Shown here: positions 9,859-17,628 of the stretch, in pieces
How positions within the stretch are numbered: the stretch's first letter is position 1
Layout: each line of letters opens with the position of its first letter
Source of the DNA: Wohlfahrtiimonas populi
GTDB lineage: Bacteria; Pseudomonadota; Gammaproteobacteria; Cardiobacteriales; Wohlfahrtiimonadaceae
Length of the DNA stretch: 46,124 nt
Assembly (NCBI RefSeq): GCF_002006795.1
Contig: NZ_MVDN01000002.1
Coordinates: 59,012-105,135 of the forward strand
Direction: 5' to 3'
Program-made: the position numbers and the translations under genes
Notes under the pieces: model-generated
Told to the model about the DNA's origin: nothing
Seen by the model: the letters and a program-made list of their open reading frames with translations, nothing else
Databases searched by the model: none

Positions 9859-9897
9859 ATGAATACAAACCAATTTCAACCAATGATGATGCTTTAG
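9859..9897 (+). CDS. Predicted methionine-rich leader peptide of metA
   Basis: A 12-codon frame encoding MNTNQFQPMMML followed by TAG. Three consecutive Met codons (9883-9891) sit at codons 9-11, just before the stop. The likely Shine-Dalgarno element is weak (AAGAA at 9844-9848, 10 bases upstream). Codon placement fits an attenuation leader. A ribosome waiting with the first Met codon in its A site would cover up to about 9896, one base before the first hairpin strand at 9897. A ribosome at the stop codon would cover up to about 9908, hiding that strand completely. The peptide itself probably has no function. No family match is claimed; the call rests on position, the Met run and the alternating hairpins downstream. 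Confidence 0.8.
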   Translation: MNTNQFQPMMML

Positions 9898-10001
9898 AGG
9901 GTTACTCGCTGAGTGACTCTCGAACCTATGTGAGTCACTCTAAAGCGCACCATTGATTGTAGTTTTAATAAAGCCAGAGTGATAGCCGCTCTGGCTTTTT
10001 T
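9897..10001 (+). promoter_or_regulatory. Predicted transcription attenuator controlling metA
   Basis: Five strands form alternating hairpins. A:B is 9897-9907 with 9911-9921 (11 pairs, two G-U, loop GCT). B:C is 9911-9919 with 9932-9940 (9 perfect pairs). C:D, the antiterminator, is 9934-9941 with 9976-9983 (8 pairs, one G-U). D:E, the terminator, is 9970-9979 with 9989-9998 followed by T to 10001. With enough charged Met-tRNA the ribosome reaches the stop and covers A, so B:C and then the terminator form. When it stalls on the Met codons, A:B forms, C is free to pair with D, and transcription runs into metA. The pairings are read from the sequence; the mechanism is inference by analogy with his, thr and trp leaders. 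Confidence 0.8.
9970..10001 (+). terminator. Intrinsic terminator inside the metA leader
   Basis: A 10-bp perfect stem (9970-9979 with 9989-9998), extendable by two pairs into the loop, followed by six T. It lies 29 bases upstream of the metA ATG, so metA can only be reached by readthrough. Confidence 0.92.
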
Positions 10002-10030
10002 GATGGATATTATATTTTGAGGAGAAAATT

Positions 10031-10954
10031 ATGCCTGTTGTTATTCCAGAAGATTTACCTGCAACCCAGATTTTAAAAGACCACGGGATATTTGTGATGA
10101 ATTCAGAGCGAGCGCAAACGCAAGACATTCGCCCTATTAAGATCTGCATCTTAAACCTCATGCCTGATAAAATCACAGCAGAAACTCAATTACTGAGTAA
10201 ACTCAGCAATGGCACATTACAAGTGGATATCACTTTAATGGCGATCGAAAACCATATTTCTAAAAACACAAAACAAGCTCATTTAGATACTTTCTATAGT
10301 TATTTTGATGATATTAAAGATCAATATTTTGATGGGATGATCATCACAGGCGCACCAATTGAACTCTTAAAATTTGAAGATGTGACATATTGGGATGAAC
10401 TCAGCAAGATCTTTGAATGGAGCCGTGAACACGTTTTTACATCCCTCTATATTTGTTGGGGCAGCCAAGCTGCTTTGAAATATTTTTATGATATTGATAA
10501 ACACACCTTCCCTGAAAAATTAACAGGCGTATTCCCTCACATTAAAGAAAAAGAAGATTCTCAGCTATTAATTGGCATTGATGATGTGTTCTATGTACCA
10601 CAATCACGCAATACAGAAAGTGATCCTGATGCTATTCGTAATCATCCTGATTTAGAAGTCATCGCAAGCTCCAAAGAAGCTGGTATTCATATTGTTTCAA
10701 GCAAAAATGGGCGCCAATTATTCATGAGTGGACATCCTGAATACTATAAAGAGACACTTTTATTAGAATATCAACGGGATTTAGCACAAGGATCAACGGT
10801 TGTGCCTTGTAATTATTTTGTCGATGATAATCCAGAAAAAGCAATACAAACCCGATGGATCAGTGCTTCTAGTATATTTTTCCAAAATTGGCTGAACTAT
10901 TTTGTTTACCAAGAAACGGATTATGACTTTACTTCTCAAAATTCTTCGTCATAA
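10031..10954 (+). CDS. metA: Homoserine O-acyltransferase, predicted acetyl-CoA-specific
   Basis: First committed step of methionine synthesis: acylation of L-homoserine. The 307-residue protein has the MetA-family catalytic residues Cys142 (YICWGSQAA), His235 and Glu237 (SGHPEYYK). Position 111, in GAPIELLKFEDV, is Glu. In this family Glu111 goes with acetyl-CoA use (as in Bacillus cereus MetA) and Gly111 with succinyl-CoA use (as in E. coli), so O-acetylhomoserine is the predicted product despite the metA-type fold. The ribosome binding site GAGGAGA (10019-10025) is strong. The gene lies behind a leader peptide and attenuator, which suggests control by methionine supply. No other methionine gene is nearby. 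Confidence 0.96.
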   Translation: MPVVIPEDLPATQILKDHGIFVMNSERAQTQDIRPIKICILNLMPDKITAETQLLSKLSNGTLQVDITLMAIENHISKNTKQAHLDTFYSYFDDIKDQYFDGMIITGAPIELLKFEDVTYWDELSKIFEWSREHVFTSLYICWGSQAALKYFYDIDKHTFPEKLTGVFPHIKEKEDSQLLIGIDDVFYVPQSRNTESDPDAIRNHPDLEVIASSKEAGIHIVSSKNGRQLFMSGHPEYYKETLLLEYQRDLAQGSTVVPCNYFVDDNPEKAIQTRWISASSIFFQNWLNYFVYQETDYDFTSQNSSS

Positions 10955-10978
10955 TAAATAAAAATATATAAAAACGGT

Positions 10979-11006
10979 ATAGATCAGGAAAGTATTCCTG
11001 ATCTAT
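10979..11006 (+). repeat. Strong hairpin between metA and the NlpC/P60 gene
   Basis: A perfect 12-bp stem (10979-10990 with 10995-11006) with loop AGTA. It has no T run, so it is not a classical terminator; it may protect the metA mRNA 3' end. Its right edge overlaps a TATAAT (11004-11009) that could be the -10 box of the next gene, though no good -35 is seen. Confidence 0.7.
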
Positions 11007-11043
11007 AATGCGAAAATCTCACTCTATTATTGACGATTACTCT

Positions 11044-11553
11044 ATGAAAAAAACATTAGCCATTATGATGTTGACTGTACTTGCGACGGGTTGTGCTTCG
11101 ACAGGTAAAAATGCTTCATCAAAAAACTCTGTAGCACGTCATGCCCAGTTAAGAGATAACTTAGTTGTTACAACAGAACTTAAAAAACAGCTTAAACAAT
11201 GGAAAGGCACACCTTATAGATTAGGTGGCGATTCATTGAATGGTATCGACTGTTCTGCTTTTGTACAACGCACATTCAACGATAAATTTGATATAGCATT
11301 ACCACGCACAACACTTGCCCAAACATCTCAAGGCATTAAAATCCCCAAAGAAAACTTAAAACCGGGTGATTTAGTCTTCTTTAAAACTAATTGGCGCGGT
11401 GGAAGCGGTTTACATGTTGGCATCTATAACGGTAACAACCAATTCATTCATGCATCCACGTCACGCGGAGTCATGACATCATCACTGGATGAGAAATATT
11501 GGAAACAGAGATTCTACCAAGCGCGTAGATTGCAAACACCTGCTGTGACCTAA
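11044..11553 (+). CDS. NlpC/P60 family lipoprotein, predicted peptidoglycan endopeptidase
   Basis: A 169-residue secreted lipoprotein. The ATG at 11044 is chosen because it starts a lipoprotein signal, MKKTLAIMMLTVLATGC, lipidated at Cys17. The C-terminal NlpC/P60 domain has the catalytic Cys70 (GIDCSAFVQ), His124 (GLHVGIY) and a third polar residue His136 (FIHAS). The family cuts peptide stems of peptidoglycan, typically the D-Glu to meso-DAP bond; size and layout resemble the E. coli MepS (Spr)/NlpC lipoproteins. It is a single gene with a terminator directly after it. Which peptidoglycan bond it cuts cannot be told from sequence. Confidence 0.92.
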   Translation: MKKTLAIMMLTVLATGCASTGKNASSKNSVARHAQLRDNLVVTTELKKQLKQWKGTPYRLGGDSLNGIDCSAFVQRTFNDKFDIALPRTTLAQTSQGIKIPKENLKPGDLVFFKTNWRGGSGLHVGIYNGNNQFIHASTSRGVMTSSLDEKYWKQRFYQARRLQTPAVT

Positions 11554-11565
11554 TTTGATACACAA

Positions 11566-11595
11566 TAAAAAAGAGTGGTTAGCCACTCTTTTTTA
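11566..11595. terminator. Bidirectional terminator between convergent genes
   Basis: A 13-bp perfect stem (11566-11578 with 11583-11595), loop TTAG, with A-run and T-run flanks. It serves the NlpC/P60 gene on plus and the nadK pair on minus. Confidence 0.9.
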
Positions 11596-11605
11596 TTACT
11601 TTAAA

Positions 11606-12040
11606 TTATTCTTCATTGATATCAATTTCAACACTAATGAGCTGATATTGATGATTATATTTCATCACAGCGCGATTACGCCATAACAGCTCTAAATCAT
11701 CTGTATACAATTCGATTTTATCTTCATAAACCACAATTGCATCCAATGAAACAAAATCAAATAACTCTTCCAAGACATATTCTGCTTCACCATCATTGAG
11801 CCAATCACGATTTTTAATCTCTAATAATCGCTCCAACCCAGCAATGAATGCATCTTCAAACTCATCACTTTCTAAAAAACTGATTAACTGATTACCTACT
11901 ACTTCGATGTTATCAGCATCTGCCACCAAATTAATCTTCAAAGGCATTTCTGATAACTCAATGCTACCGACATAACCTTTCAATACTTCTTCATAAATTA
12001 AATCACCCAAAACTGGATGCTGAATCACTAATTCACTCAT
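11606..12040 (-). CDS. Hypothetical acidic protein in an operon with nadK
   Basis: I do not recognise this family. The 144-residue product is strongly acidic (many Glu and Asp, few Lys or Arg), has no signal peptide or membrane segment and no cysteine, and looks like a small cytosolic alpha/beta protein. It begins MSELVIQHPVLGDLIYEEVL and ends in YQLISVEIDINEE. It starts 3 bases after the nadK stop codon, so the two genes are almost certainly co-transcribed and probably translationally coupled. The acidity invites a guess of a partner-binding or nucleic-acid-mimic role, but nothing in the sequence demonstrates this. Confidence 0.75.
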   Translation of the reverse strand: MSELVIQHPVLGDLIYEEVLKGYVGSIELSEMPLKINLVADADNIEVVGNQLISFLESDEFEDAFIAGLERLLEIKNRDWLNDGEAEYVLEELFDFVSLDAIVVYEDKIELYTDDLELLWRNRAVMKYNHQYQLISVEIDINEE

Positions 12041-12043
12041 CTA

Positions 12044-12916
12044 TTAACGCTCTCTCTCTGGGTGATGTCCCCAATTTAATTTTGCTCGTAAAATTTCAAA
12101 ATAACTGTAGTTAGATGGATGAATCAACGTAATCTTAGAAGCATTGCTCACTAAATTTAATTCTTCACCTAAATTAAAATCAAAGACCACTTGCCCATCA
12201 CAACTCACACTCACAGCATGTTTTACGCTATCTTTGAGTTTTACTTTAATCTTACGATCCGCTGGTAATACAATCGGGCGATGACTAAAAGTATGTGGCG
12301 AAATTGGCACAATTAAAATTGCTGACAATGTCGGATAAACCAATGGTCCACCTGAAGATAATGCATAAGCTGTAGAGCCTGTTGGTGTTGCAAAAATCAC
12401 ACCATCCGCCCAATAGCTTGTTAAATACTGATCATCCACATAAACATCTAGCTCGATCATACGTGAAATACTACGTTGATGAATCACCACATCATTCAAG
12501 GCAAATGAATCCACTTTATTATCAATGGTAATTCGGATTAATTCTCGCTCTTCTGTTGTGTATTCACCACGCAAAATACATTCTAAACTCTCTTTTAGCT
12601 GCGTTTCACGAATATCTGTTAAAAATCCTAAGCGACCTAAATTGATTCCCACAAAAGGAATATTGAGATGACATGCTTTACGCGCGATACCTAAAAACGT
12701 ACCATCGCCACCAAAAATCACAATCAAATCGCAATCTTTAACAGCTGTTTCTAAAATAGAGCGTGTCTCTTCACTATCATTAGGTGGCAATGCCAATATC
12801 ACCGCTTCACAACCATTACTTTTAAGCACGCTCTCAGCTGCCTTAATCACTGATTCAAATGAAGGATTACTAACATTATTGCGGCTCACCAAAGCAACTT
12901 TTTTAAAATTGATCAT
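12044..12916 (-). CDS. nadK: NAD kinase
   Basis: Phosphorylates NAD+ to NADP+ with ATP in the cytosol. The 290-residue protein has the family motifs: GGDGT at 69-73 (VIFGGDGTFLGIAR), the FALNDVVIH stretch, the TPTGSTAYALSSGGPLV loop that binds NAD, and PISPHTFSHRPIVLP. Length matches the bacterial type (about 290). It is the first gene of a two-gene minus-strand unit and is divergent from selD, with only 69 bases between the two start codons. A second NAD-metabolism gene, nadR, lies about 5 kb away but in a separate unit. Confidence 0.96.
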   Translation of the reverse strand: MINFKKVALVSRNNVSNPSFESVIKAAESVLKSNGCEAVILALPPNDSEETRSILETAVKDCDLIVIFGGDGTFLGIARKACHLNIPFVGINLGRLGFLTDIRETQLKESLECILRGEYTTEERELIRITIDNKVDSFALNDVVIHQRSISRMIELDVYVDDQYLTSYWADGVIFATPTGSTAYALSSGGPLVYPTLSAILIVPISPHTFSHRPIVLPADRKIKVKLKDSVKHAVSVSCDGQVVFDFNLGEELNLVSNASKITLIHPSNYSYFEILRAKLNWGHHPERER

Positions 12917-12985
12917 CTCGGCTTATTTATCTAGGAATAAAGTGCTAAACTTTACCTCATTCTTATTAATTTTAAAAGAGAAGAA

Positions 12986-14026
12986 ATGTCTGAGATCAAA
13001 TTGACACAGTACAGCCACGGCGCTGGATGAGGCTGCAAAATTGATCCCAAGGTTCTTGGGCAGATTTTAGCAGGCAGTGGCATACAAACCTCTGATCCAA
13101 ATTTATGGGTGGGCAACCAGTCTCGAGACGATGCAGCAGTTTATGGCATCGACGAAAAAACTGGGATTATCTCAACCACGGATTTCTTCATGCCAATTGT
13201 AGACGATCCTTTTGATTTCGGACGAATTGCCGCGACTAATTCCATCAGTGATATTTATGCCATGGGCGGCAAACCCATTATGGCAATTGCGATATTAGGC
13301 TGGCCTACGAATGTACTCGCACCAAAAATTGCCCGCACAGTGATTGAAGGTGGCCGAGCAACTTGTGATGCCGCTGGTATTGTTTTAGCAGGTGGGCATT
13401 CTATCGATGCACCAGAGCCTATGTTTGGATTAGCTGTCACTGGCATTGTTGATAAAGCACATCTCAAGCGTAATGATACTGCTCAAGCTGGCGATTATCT
13501 TTTCTTAACCAAACCTTTAGGAATTGGCATTTTAACCACAGCTGAAAAACGTGGTCTATTAAAAGATGAAGATAAATATTCCGCTCGTGACATCATGATT
13601 CAATTGAATAAGGCTGGTGCTGAATTTGCAAAATGTGACTATATTCATGCAATGACGGATATCACAGGTTTTGGCTTAATTGGCCATCTATCCGAAATAG
13701 CAGAAGGTAGTGATGTTTCTGTAGAATTATTTAGTGACGCAATTCCCTTGATTGATAATGTTCGACATTATGAATCACTGGGATCAATGCCAGGTGGAAC
13801 CTTCCGCAATTTAGGTAACTACGGTTACCTTATTGAGCAAAATAGTATATTTGAACAACACAAACATATTCTTGGTGATCCACAAACAAGTGGTGGCTTA
13901 TTAGTTTCTGTATCTCCAAACCATATTGATGAATTTTTATCTTTATCATATGAATTGGGCCTAAAAGATCTAAAAGCTATAGGGCAAATTATTCCTACAA
14001 AAGAATATCGGATTTACCCTAAGTAA
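12986..14026 (+). CDS. selD: Selenophosphate synthase, predicted selenoprotein (UGA at codon 15)
   Basis: Makes selenophosphate from selenide and ATP, the selenium donor for selenocysteine and selenouridine. The frame opens at ATG 12986 (ribosome binding site AAAAGAGAAG) and reads through an in-frame TGA at 13028-13030. The surrounding peptide is YSHGAG-UGA-GCK, the family signature in which E. coli has the catalytic Cys17; the UGA is exactly at that Cys position, so it encodes selenocysteine. With readthrough the protein has 346 residues, the same size as E. coli SelD. A SECIS-like hairpin follows the UGA. Downstream, [10 protein letters not shown] and QTSGGLLVS match the AIR synthase-like fold. 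Conventional gene callers would start late, at a GTG at 13109. selA, selB and selC are not in the window. Confidence 0.95.
13033..13073 (+). promoter_or_regulatory. Bacterial SECIS element in selD
   Basis: A stem-loop just downstream of the in-frame UGA: apical helix 13046-13051 with 13055-13060 (6 perfect pairs, loop GTT within AGGTTCT), supported by lower helices 13037-13041 with 13064-13068 and 13033-13036 with 13070-13073. The apical loop lies about 21 bases after the UGA, close to the spacing in E. coli fdhF, whose loop (AGGTCT) is similar. It would bind SelB. Confidence 0.82.
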
Positions 14027-14042
14027 TCAAAAATATAGTAAC

Positions 14043-14079
14043 AAAAAAGCTGATTAAGTCTCCTTAACCAGCTTTTTTT
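14043..14079. terminator. Bidirectional terminator between selD and pepD
   Basis: A 10-bp stem (14043-14052 with 14069-14078), one mismatch, then 5 more pairs (14054-14058 with 14063-14067) and loop TCTC, with A and T runs on the flanks. Confidence 0.9.
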
Positions 14080-14104
14080 ATTTTACCGAATATGAAAGAT
14101 AAAA

Positions 14105-15553
14105 TTAGTCTTTCAACGCTTTCAATAACTCTTTTGTTAATTCATAAATTTCTGCAACAGCTGGGATATTAACTCTTTCATCTGGTGAATGCGCACCTTT
14201 GATTGTTGGGCCAAAGCTCACCATTTCTAAATCAGGGTACAATTTACCAATCAAACCTGTTTCTAAGCCTGCATGAATCACTTCAACGCCCATTGGCTTA
14301 CCATGTTTTTCTTCATAGATTCTTTGTAATGTTTGTAATGGCTTTGAATCCAAATTAGGTTTCCAAGATGGATAATCATTTTTAGCTTGCCAGAAATAAC
14401 CAGACAATTCGCCTAAGTTTTTAGTTTTAACTTTGATCATTTCAAAACCTTCTTGAGTTAAGAAGCGCGCTAATAAACCAACACTTAAGCCGCCTTTTTC
14501 AGTCACAGAAACTGTACCAATGTTACAGCTTGTTTCCACAACTGGTAAAATTGCTGAACGCTTTAAAACACCTTGTGGTAATAAAGTTAAGAATGACAAC
14601 AAATGATGTGAATCTTGTGATGACATTGATGATGCAGCCTCAGTTTCTTCATAAGACAACTGAACACCTTCATCAATATTTTGCAAACGATTTACTAAAT
14701 GTTTCTGCCAATGTGCAAAATGCTCTTTCAGGAAATCGCCATGAGTTTCATCATAAGCAATCACAGCTGTTGCTTCACGTGTTAACGCATTGCGTAAAGT
14801 TCCACCGACAAATGAAACTAAACGAATTGGCATCTGTTGTGACAAAGAACTCAAGCATTCTGCCAATAAAGCATTCGCACTTTCACGGCCTTTATGAATA
14901 TCAATACCTGAATGACCACCTTTTAAGCCCTTCAATGTTACTTTAACGAATTTACCGTATTGCTCTGCATCGTAATTCAAACTTGCACTGTAGCCAACAT
15001 CCACACCACCCGCACAACCTACAAAGCATTTACCAATTTCTTCACTGTCCAAGTTGATAAGATATTTGCCTTTCATCCAACCTGCTTTCATTGCACGAAC
15101 GCCACCCATTCCAGCTTCTTCATCCACTGTCAGCAAGATCTCTAATGGACCATGTTCAGCTTCTGGATCATCCAAAATCGCCATACCCATTGCAACGCCC
15201 ATACCATTATCTGCGCCCAATGTTGTGCCTTTCGCTTTAACCCATTCGCCATCAATGTACATATCGATAGGATCTTTATCAAAATCATGCTCAGTACCAT
15301 CATTCTTTTGACAAACCATATCTGTATGGCCTTGAATGATCACAGCAGGTGCATTTTCATAGCCTGGTGTTGCAGGTTTACGAATTAAAAGGTTACCAAT
15401 TTCATCTTGTAGAACTTCTAAACCTCTTTTTTCCGCTTCAGCTTTGAAATGCGCCTGAATTCTCTCTTCTTTTTTTGAAGGACGAGGAATTTGGTTCATT
15501 TCATAAAAGTGTTTCCAAACCAATTCTGGTGATAACTTTAAAATTTCTGACAT
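14105..15553 (-). CDS. pepD: Aminoacyl-histidine dipeptidase (peptidase D)
   Basis: Cytosolic M20 metallopeptidase that hydrolyses Xaa-His and other dipeptides. The 482-residue protein has the metal-binding motifs in order: His76 and Asp78 (IQGHTDMV), Asp115 (GADNG) and Glu145-Glu146 (VDEEAGMGG), with the C-terminal FGPTIKGAHSPDERVNI supplying the last His. Length equals E. coli PepD (485). An AAGGAACTTCT ribosome binding site precedes the ATG at 15553. It is a single gene, convergent with selD. Confusion with PepT or other M20 members is unlikely given the length and the N-terminal sequence. Confidence 0.95.
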   Translation of the reverse strand: MSEILKLSPELVWKHFYEMNQIPRPSKKEERIQAHFKAEAEKRGLEVLQDEIGNLLIRKPATPGYENAPAVIIQGHTDMVCQKNDGTEHDFDKDPIDMYIDGEWVKAKGTTLGADNGMGVAMGMAILDDPEAEHGPLEILLTVDEEAGMGGVRAMKAGWMKGKYLINLDSEEIGKCFVGCAGGVDVGYSASLNYDAEQYGKFVKVTLKGLKGGHSGIDIHKGRESANALLAECLSSLSQQMPIRLVSFVGGTLRNALTREATAVIAYDETHGDFLKEHFAHWQKHLVNRLQNIDEGVQLSYEETEAASSMSSQDSHHLLSFLTLLPQGVLKRSAILPVVETSCNIGTVSVTEKGGLSVGLLARFLTQEGFEMIKVKTKNLGELSGYFWQAKNDYPSWKPNLDSKPLQTLQRIYEEKHGKPMGVEVIHAGLETGLIGKLYPDLEMVSFGPTIKGAHSPDERVNIPAVAEIYELTKELLKALKD

Positions 15554-15806
15554 AGAAGTTCCTTTACTCTATTTCAATTAAGGCCAAATCAGCGCAGTGA
15601 CTGATTGATACAAAGGTTTATCATAAAGAATTCCTATAGCTTTCTCAAGGTCATCTATTCCTACATCATGATAAATCCTTAGCTTATATGGGATTTTTAT
15701 CAAAGTCGCCGAATAGACAATGCTATAATTCCTACTTTCGTTCACGAACTTAATCGATTATTCGTAGAAAATATAAATTTGCACACAAAATTATTAGGAG
15801 AAATAA

Positions 15807-17504
15807 ATGCCTCAACGCAATATGCTTGCCAAGCAATTCGCACTATTCTCACTACTCATTACATTATTATGCTCATCTTTGTCATTTGCTGTTGATCCTG
15901 CGGTTGCCGTTGCACCTTCACAAGAAAATGTGACTGATCAGTTGATTACAATTTCAAATGACATTAAAGAACTGCAAGCTAAAAGAACGAGTTTATCTGC
16001 TGAAATTAAAAAAGAAGATGACGAAGCACATAAAAAAGAACTAGAAGATAGCCTTAAACGTGCCAACGCACAATTAAAAGAATACACAGAACTTTTTGAG
16101 AAAATCTCTTTAGGCGGCATTGATACTTCTCGTTTTGATACGCCAGCTAAACAAGCTATCCAACAAGTTGATGATTACAATTGGCAAAAAGAGTTGATTC
16201 AAATCGCTCAGCCAGTCTTTGCTGAGATGAAGAAAATCACGGATGCACCTAGAAAGCGTGATTTATTGCGTTTGGAGCAAAAAGAAATTGACGACCGACT
16301 CGCACAACTCAACAAAGGCTTAGAAACACTTGAACAAATTAAAGTTTCTGAATTACCTGATAATGCCAAGAAAAACTTAAAAGATATTCAAGATACTTGG
16401 AACAATCTCCATAAAGAGCTAGAACGCGAACGTCGCTTAACAGTGATTAAATTAGATGAGTTAACAGTCAAAGAAGACTTCACAACACGTTTAACCAAAG
16501 GTGCTTGGGGCTTTGCAAAAGGCCGAGGATTATTGTTACTCATCACAATCGCTGTTGTTTCTCTCTTATTGTATGGTTTCAATCGACTTTTAGTACTTTT
16601 AGAATCTCGTGAAAAAAACAAGATTTCTATTAGATGGCGCATCTTTATGCTGCTCTATCAAATCATCACAACATTAGTGGTTGTCATCATTACTTTGGCA
16701 ATTCTCTACTCTTCTGGCGATATGGTACTCTTTGGTATTGCGATATTGATCATCTTGGCATTCCTTGTCACATCCCGAAATTCCATTCCAAAGTACTTCA
16801 TTAAAACTCGTATCTTTTTAAACATGGGGCAAGCACGAGAAGGCGAACGCGTGATTTATAATGATTTGCCATGGAAAGTTAGCCGAATCAACCTATACAA
16901 TACATATCTTGTGAATCCTTTATTGGAAAATGGCACAGTTCGTTTAACCATCGATCATTTAAATACAATGATCTCTCGCCCTGTAAAAATGGATGAAACA
17001 TGGTTCCCAACTGTTGTGAATGATGTCGTTTTATTACCTAATGGCACCGCTTATAAAGTCATGCGCCAAACGCCTGAATATGTTTATTTAACAGCATCTG
17101 GCACTGAATTAATCTATCCATCTAAGGATTTCATCAAAGATAAAATTGTGAATATCACTTATGGTTATAGCACTTCAACGGAACTCGCAGTTTGTTATGG
17201 CACGGTGAAAAATAATATTGAACATGCTATTAAAGCGCTTAAAGAAGGCTTAGCTGAATTCATTCAAAGAGAAAACCCTGAAGCATTTAAATCCATGAAA
17301 ACTTTAACTGTGGATTTCAGTCGTGTGAATGAAAGTGGCAGTGCTGTATTTATGATCTCAGCGACCATGGGATCTTATGCAACAGATCACAGATTACCAT
17401 TACTGCGTACAATTCAGCGTGGTTGCATGGGTATTGCAGAACAGAATCATTGGGACATTGTAACGCTCACTAAATACATTATTGAGCAAGAAACACCTAA
17501 ATAA
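15807..17504 (+). CDS. Predicted MscS-like membrane protein with periplasmic coiled coil
   Basis: A 565-residue envelope protein. It begins with a signal peptide (about 1-29, ending SLSFAVDP), followed by a long charged, heptad-like region (about 40-230) likely to form periplasmic coiled coils. Three hydrophobic segments follow (around 245-265, 280-305 and 310-325), then a soluble part with GEGERVIYNDLPWKVSRINL-like sequence and ENGTVRLTIDHLNT that resembles the beta domain of small-conductance mechanosensitive channels. The glycine-rich pore helix of classical MscS is not obvious, so channel activity is only a possibility. The ribosome binding site TAGGAGAAATAA is strong, and a terminator follows the stop, so it is a single gene. 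Confidence 0.6.
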   Translation: MPQRNMLAKQFALFSLLITLLCSSLSFAVDPAVAVAPSQENVTDQLITISNDIKELQAKRTSLSAEIKKEDDEAHKKELEDSLKRANAQLKEYTELFEKISLGGIDTSRFDTPAKQAIQQVDDYNWQKELIQIAQPVFAEMKKITDAPRKRDLLRLEQKEIDDRLAQLNKGLETLEQIKVSELPDNAKKNLKDIQDTWNNLHKELERERRLTVIKLDELTVKEDFTTRLTKGAWGFAKGRGLLLLITIAVVSLLLYGFNRLLVLLESREKNKISIRWRIFMLLYQIITTLVVVIITLAILYSSGDMVLFGIAILIILAFLVTSRNSIPKYFIKTRIFLNMGQAREGERVIYNDLPWKVSRINLYNTYLVNPLLENGTVRLTIDHLNTMISRPVKMDETWFPTVVNDVVLLPNGTAYKVMRQTPEYVYLTASGTELIYPSKDFIKDKIVNITYGYSTSTELAVCYGTVKNNIEHAIKALKEGLAEFIQRENPEAFKSMKTLTVDFSRVNESGSAVFMISATMGSYATDHRLPLLRTIQRGCMGIAEQNHWDIVTLTKYIIEQETPK

Positions 17505-17528
17505 CCCTTCTATTCTCTAAAACCTTCG

Positions 17529-17563
17529 AAAAATCCTAATGTTTCACTGCATTAGGATTTTTT
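17529..17563 (+). terminator. Terminator after the MscS-like gene
   Basis: A perfect 13-bp stem (17529-17541 with 17550-17562) with an 8-base loop and a T run. Confidence 0.9.
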
Positions 17564-17628
17564 ATTGCCCATTTTCTGTTACAATCAGCAGCTTCGCTTC
17601 TCTGCCGCCTCATCGCTTCAAGACCATC

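Noticed and set aside
9891-9952. tRNA-like look of the metA leader: a helix closed by GCTTTAGAG and CTCTAAAGC, followed by GCACCA
   Set aside because: There is no T-loop, anticodon arm of proper size or D arm. The same bases are explained better by the leader peptide and alternating hairpins.
9833-10001. SAM riboswitch upstream of metA
   Set aside because: None of the conserved cores of the SAM classes I can recall (for example the S-box AGAGG...GGCCC pattern) is present, and the Met-codon frame gives a more specific explanation.
12986-13108. selD as a pseudogene with a nonsense mutation, or with a late start at 13109
   Set aside because: The UGA is exactly at the catalytic Cys/Sec position, the peptide on both sides matches SelD, and a SECIS-like hairpin follows.
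14530-14946. Plus-strand frame of 138 codons inside pepD
   Set aside because: It lies opposite a well-conserved gene with all its catalytic motifs, and has no recognisable domain or ribosome binding site.
17539-17628. Longer N-terminus for the Rrf2 regulator
   Set aside because: The extra 30 codons run through the terminator of the previous gene, and the family N-terminus is at 17629.
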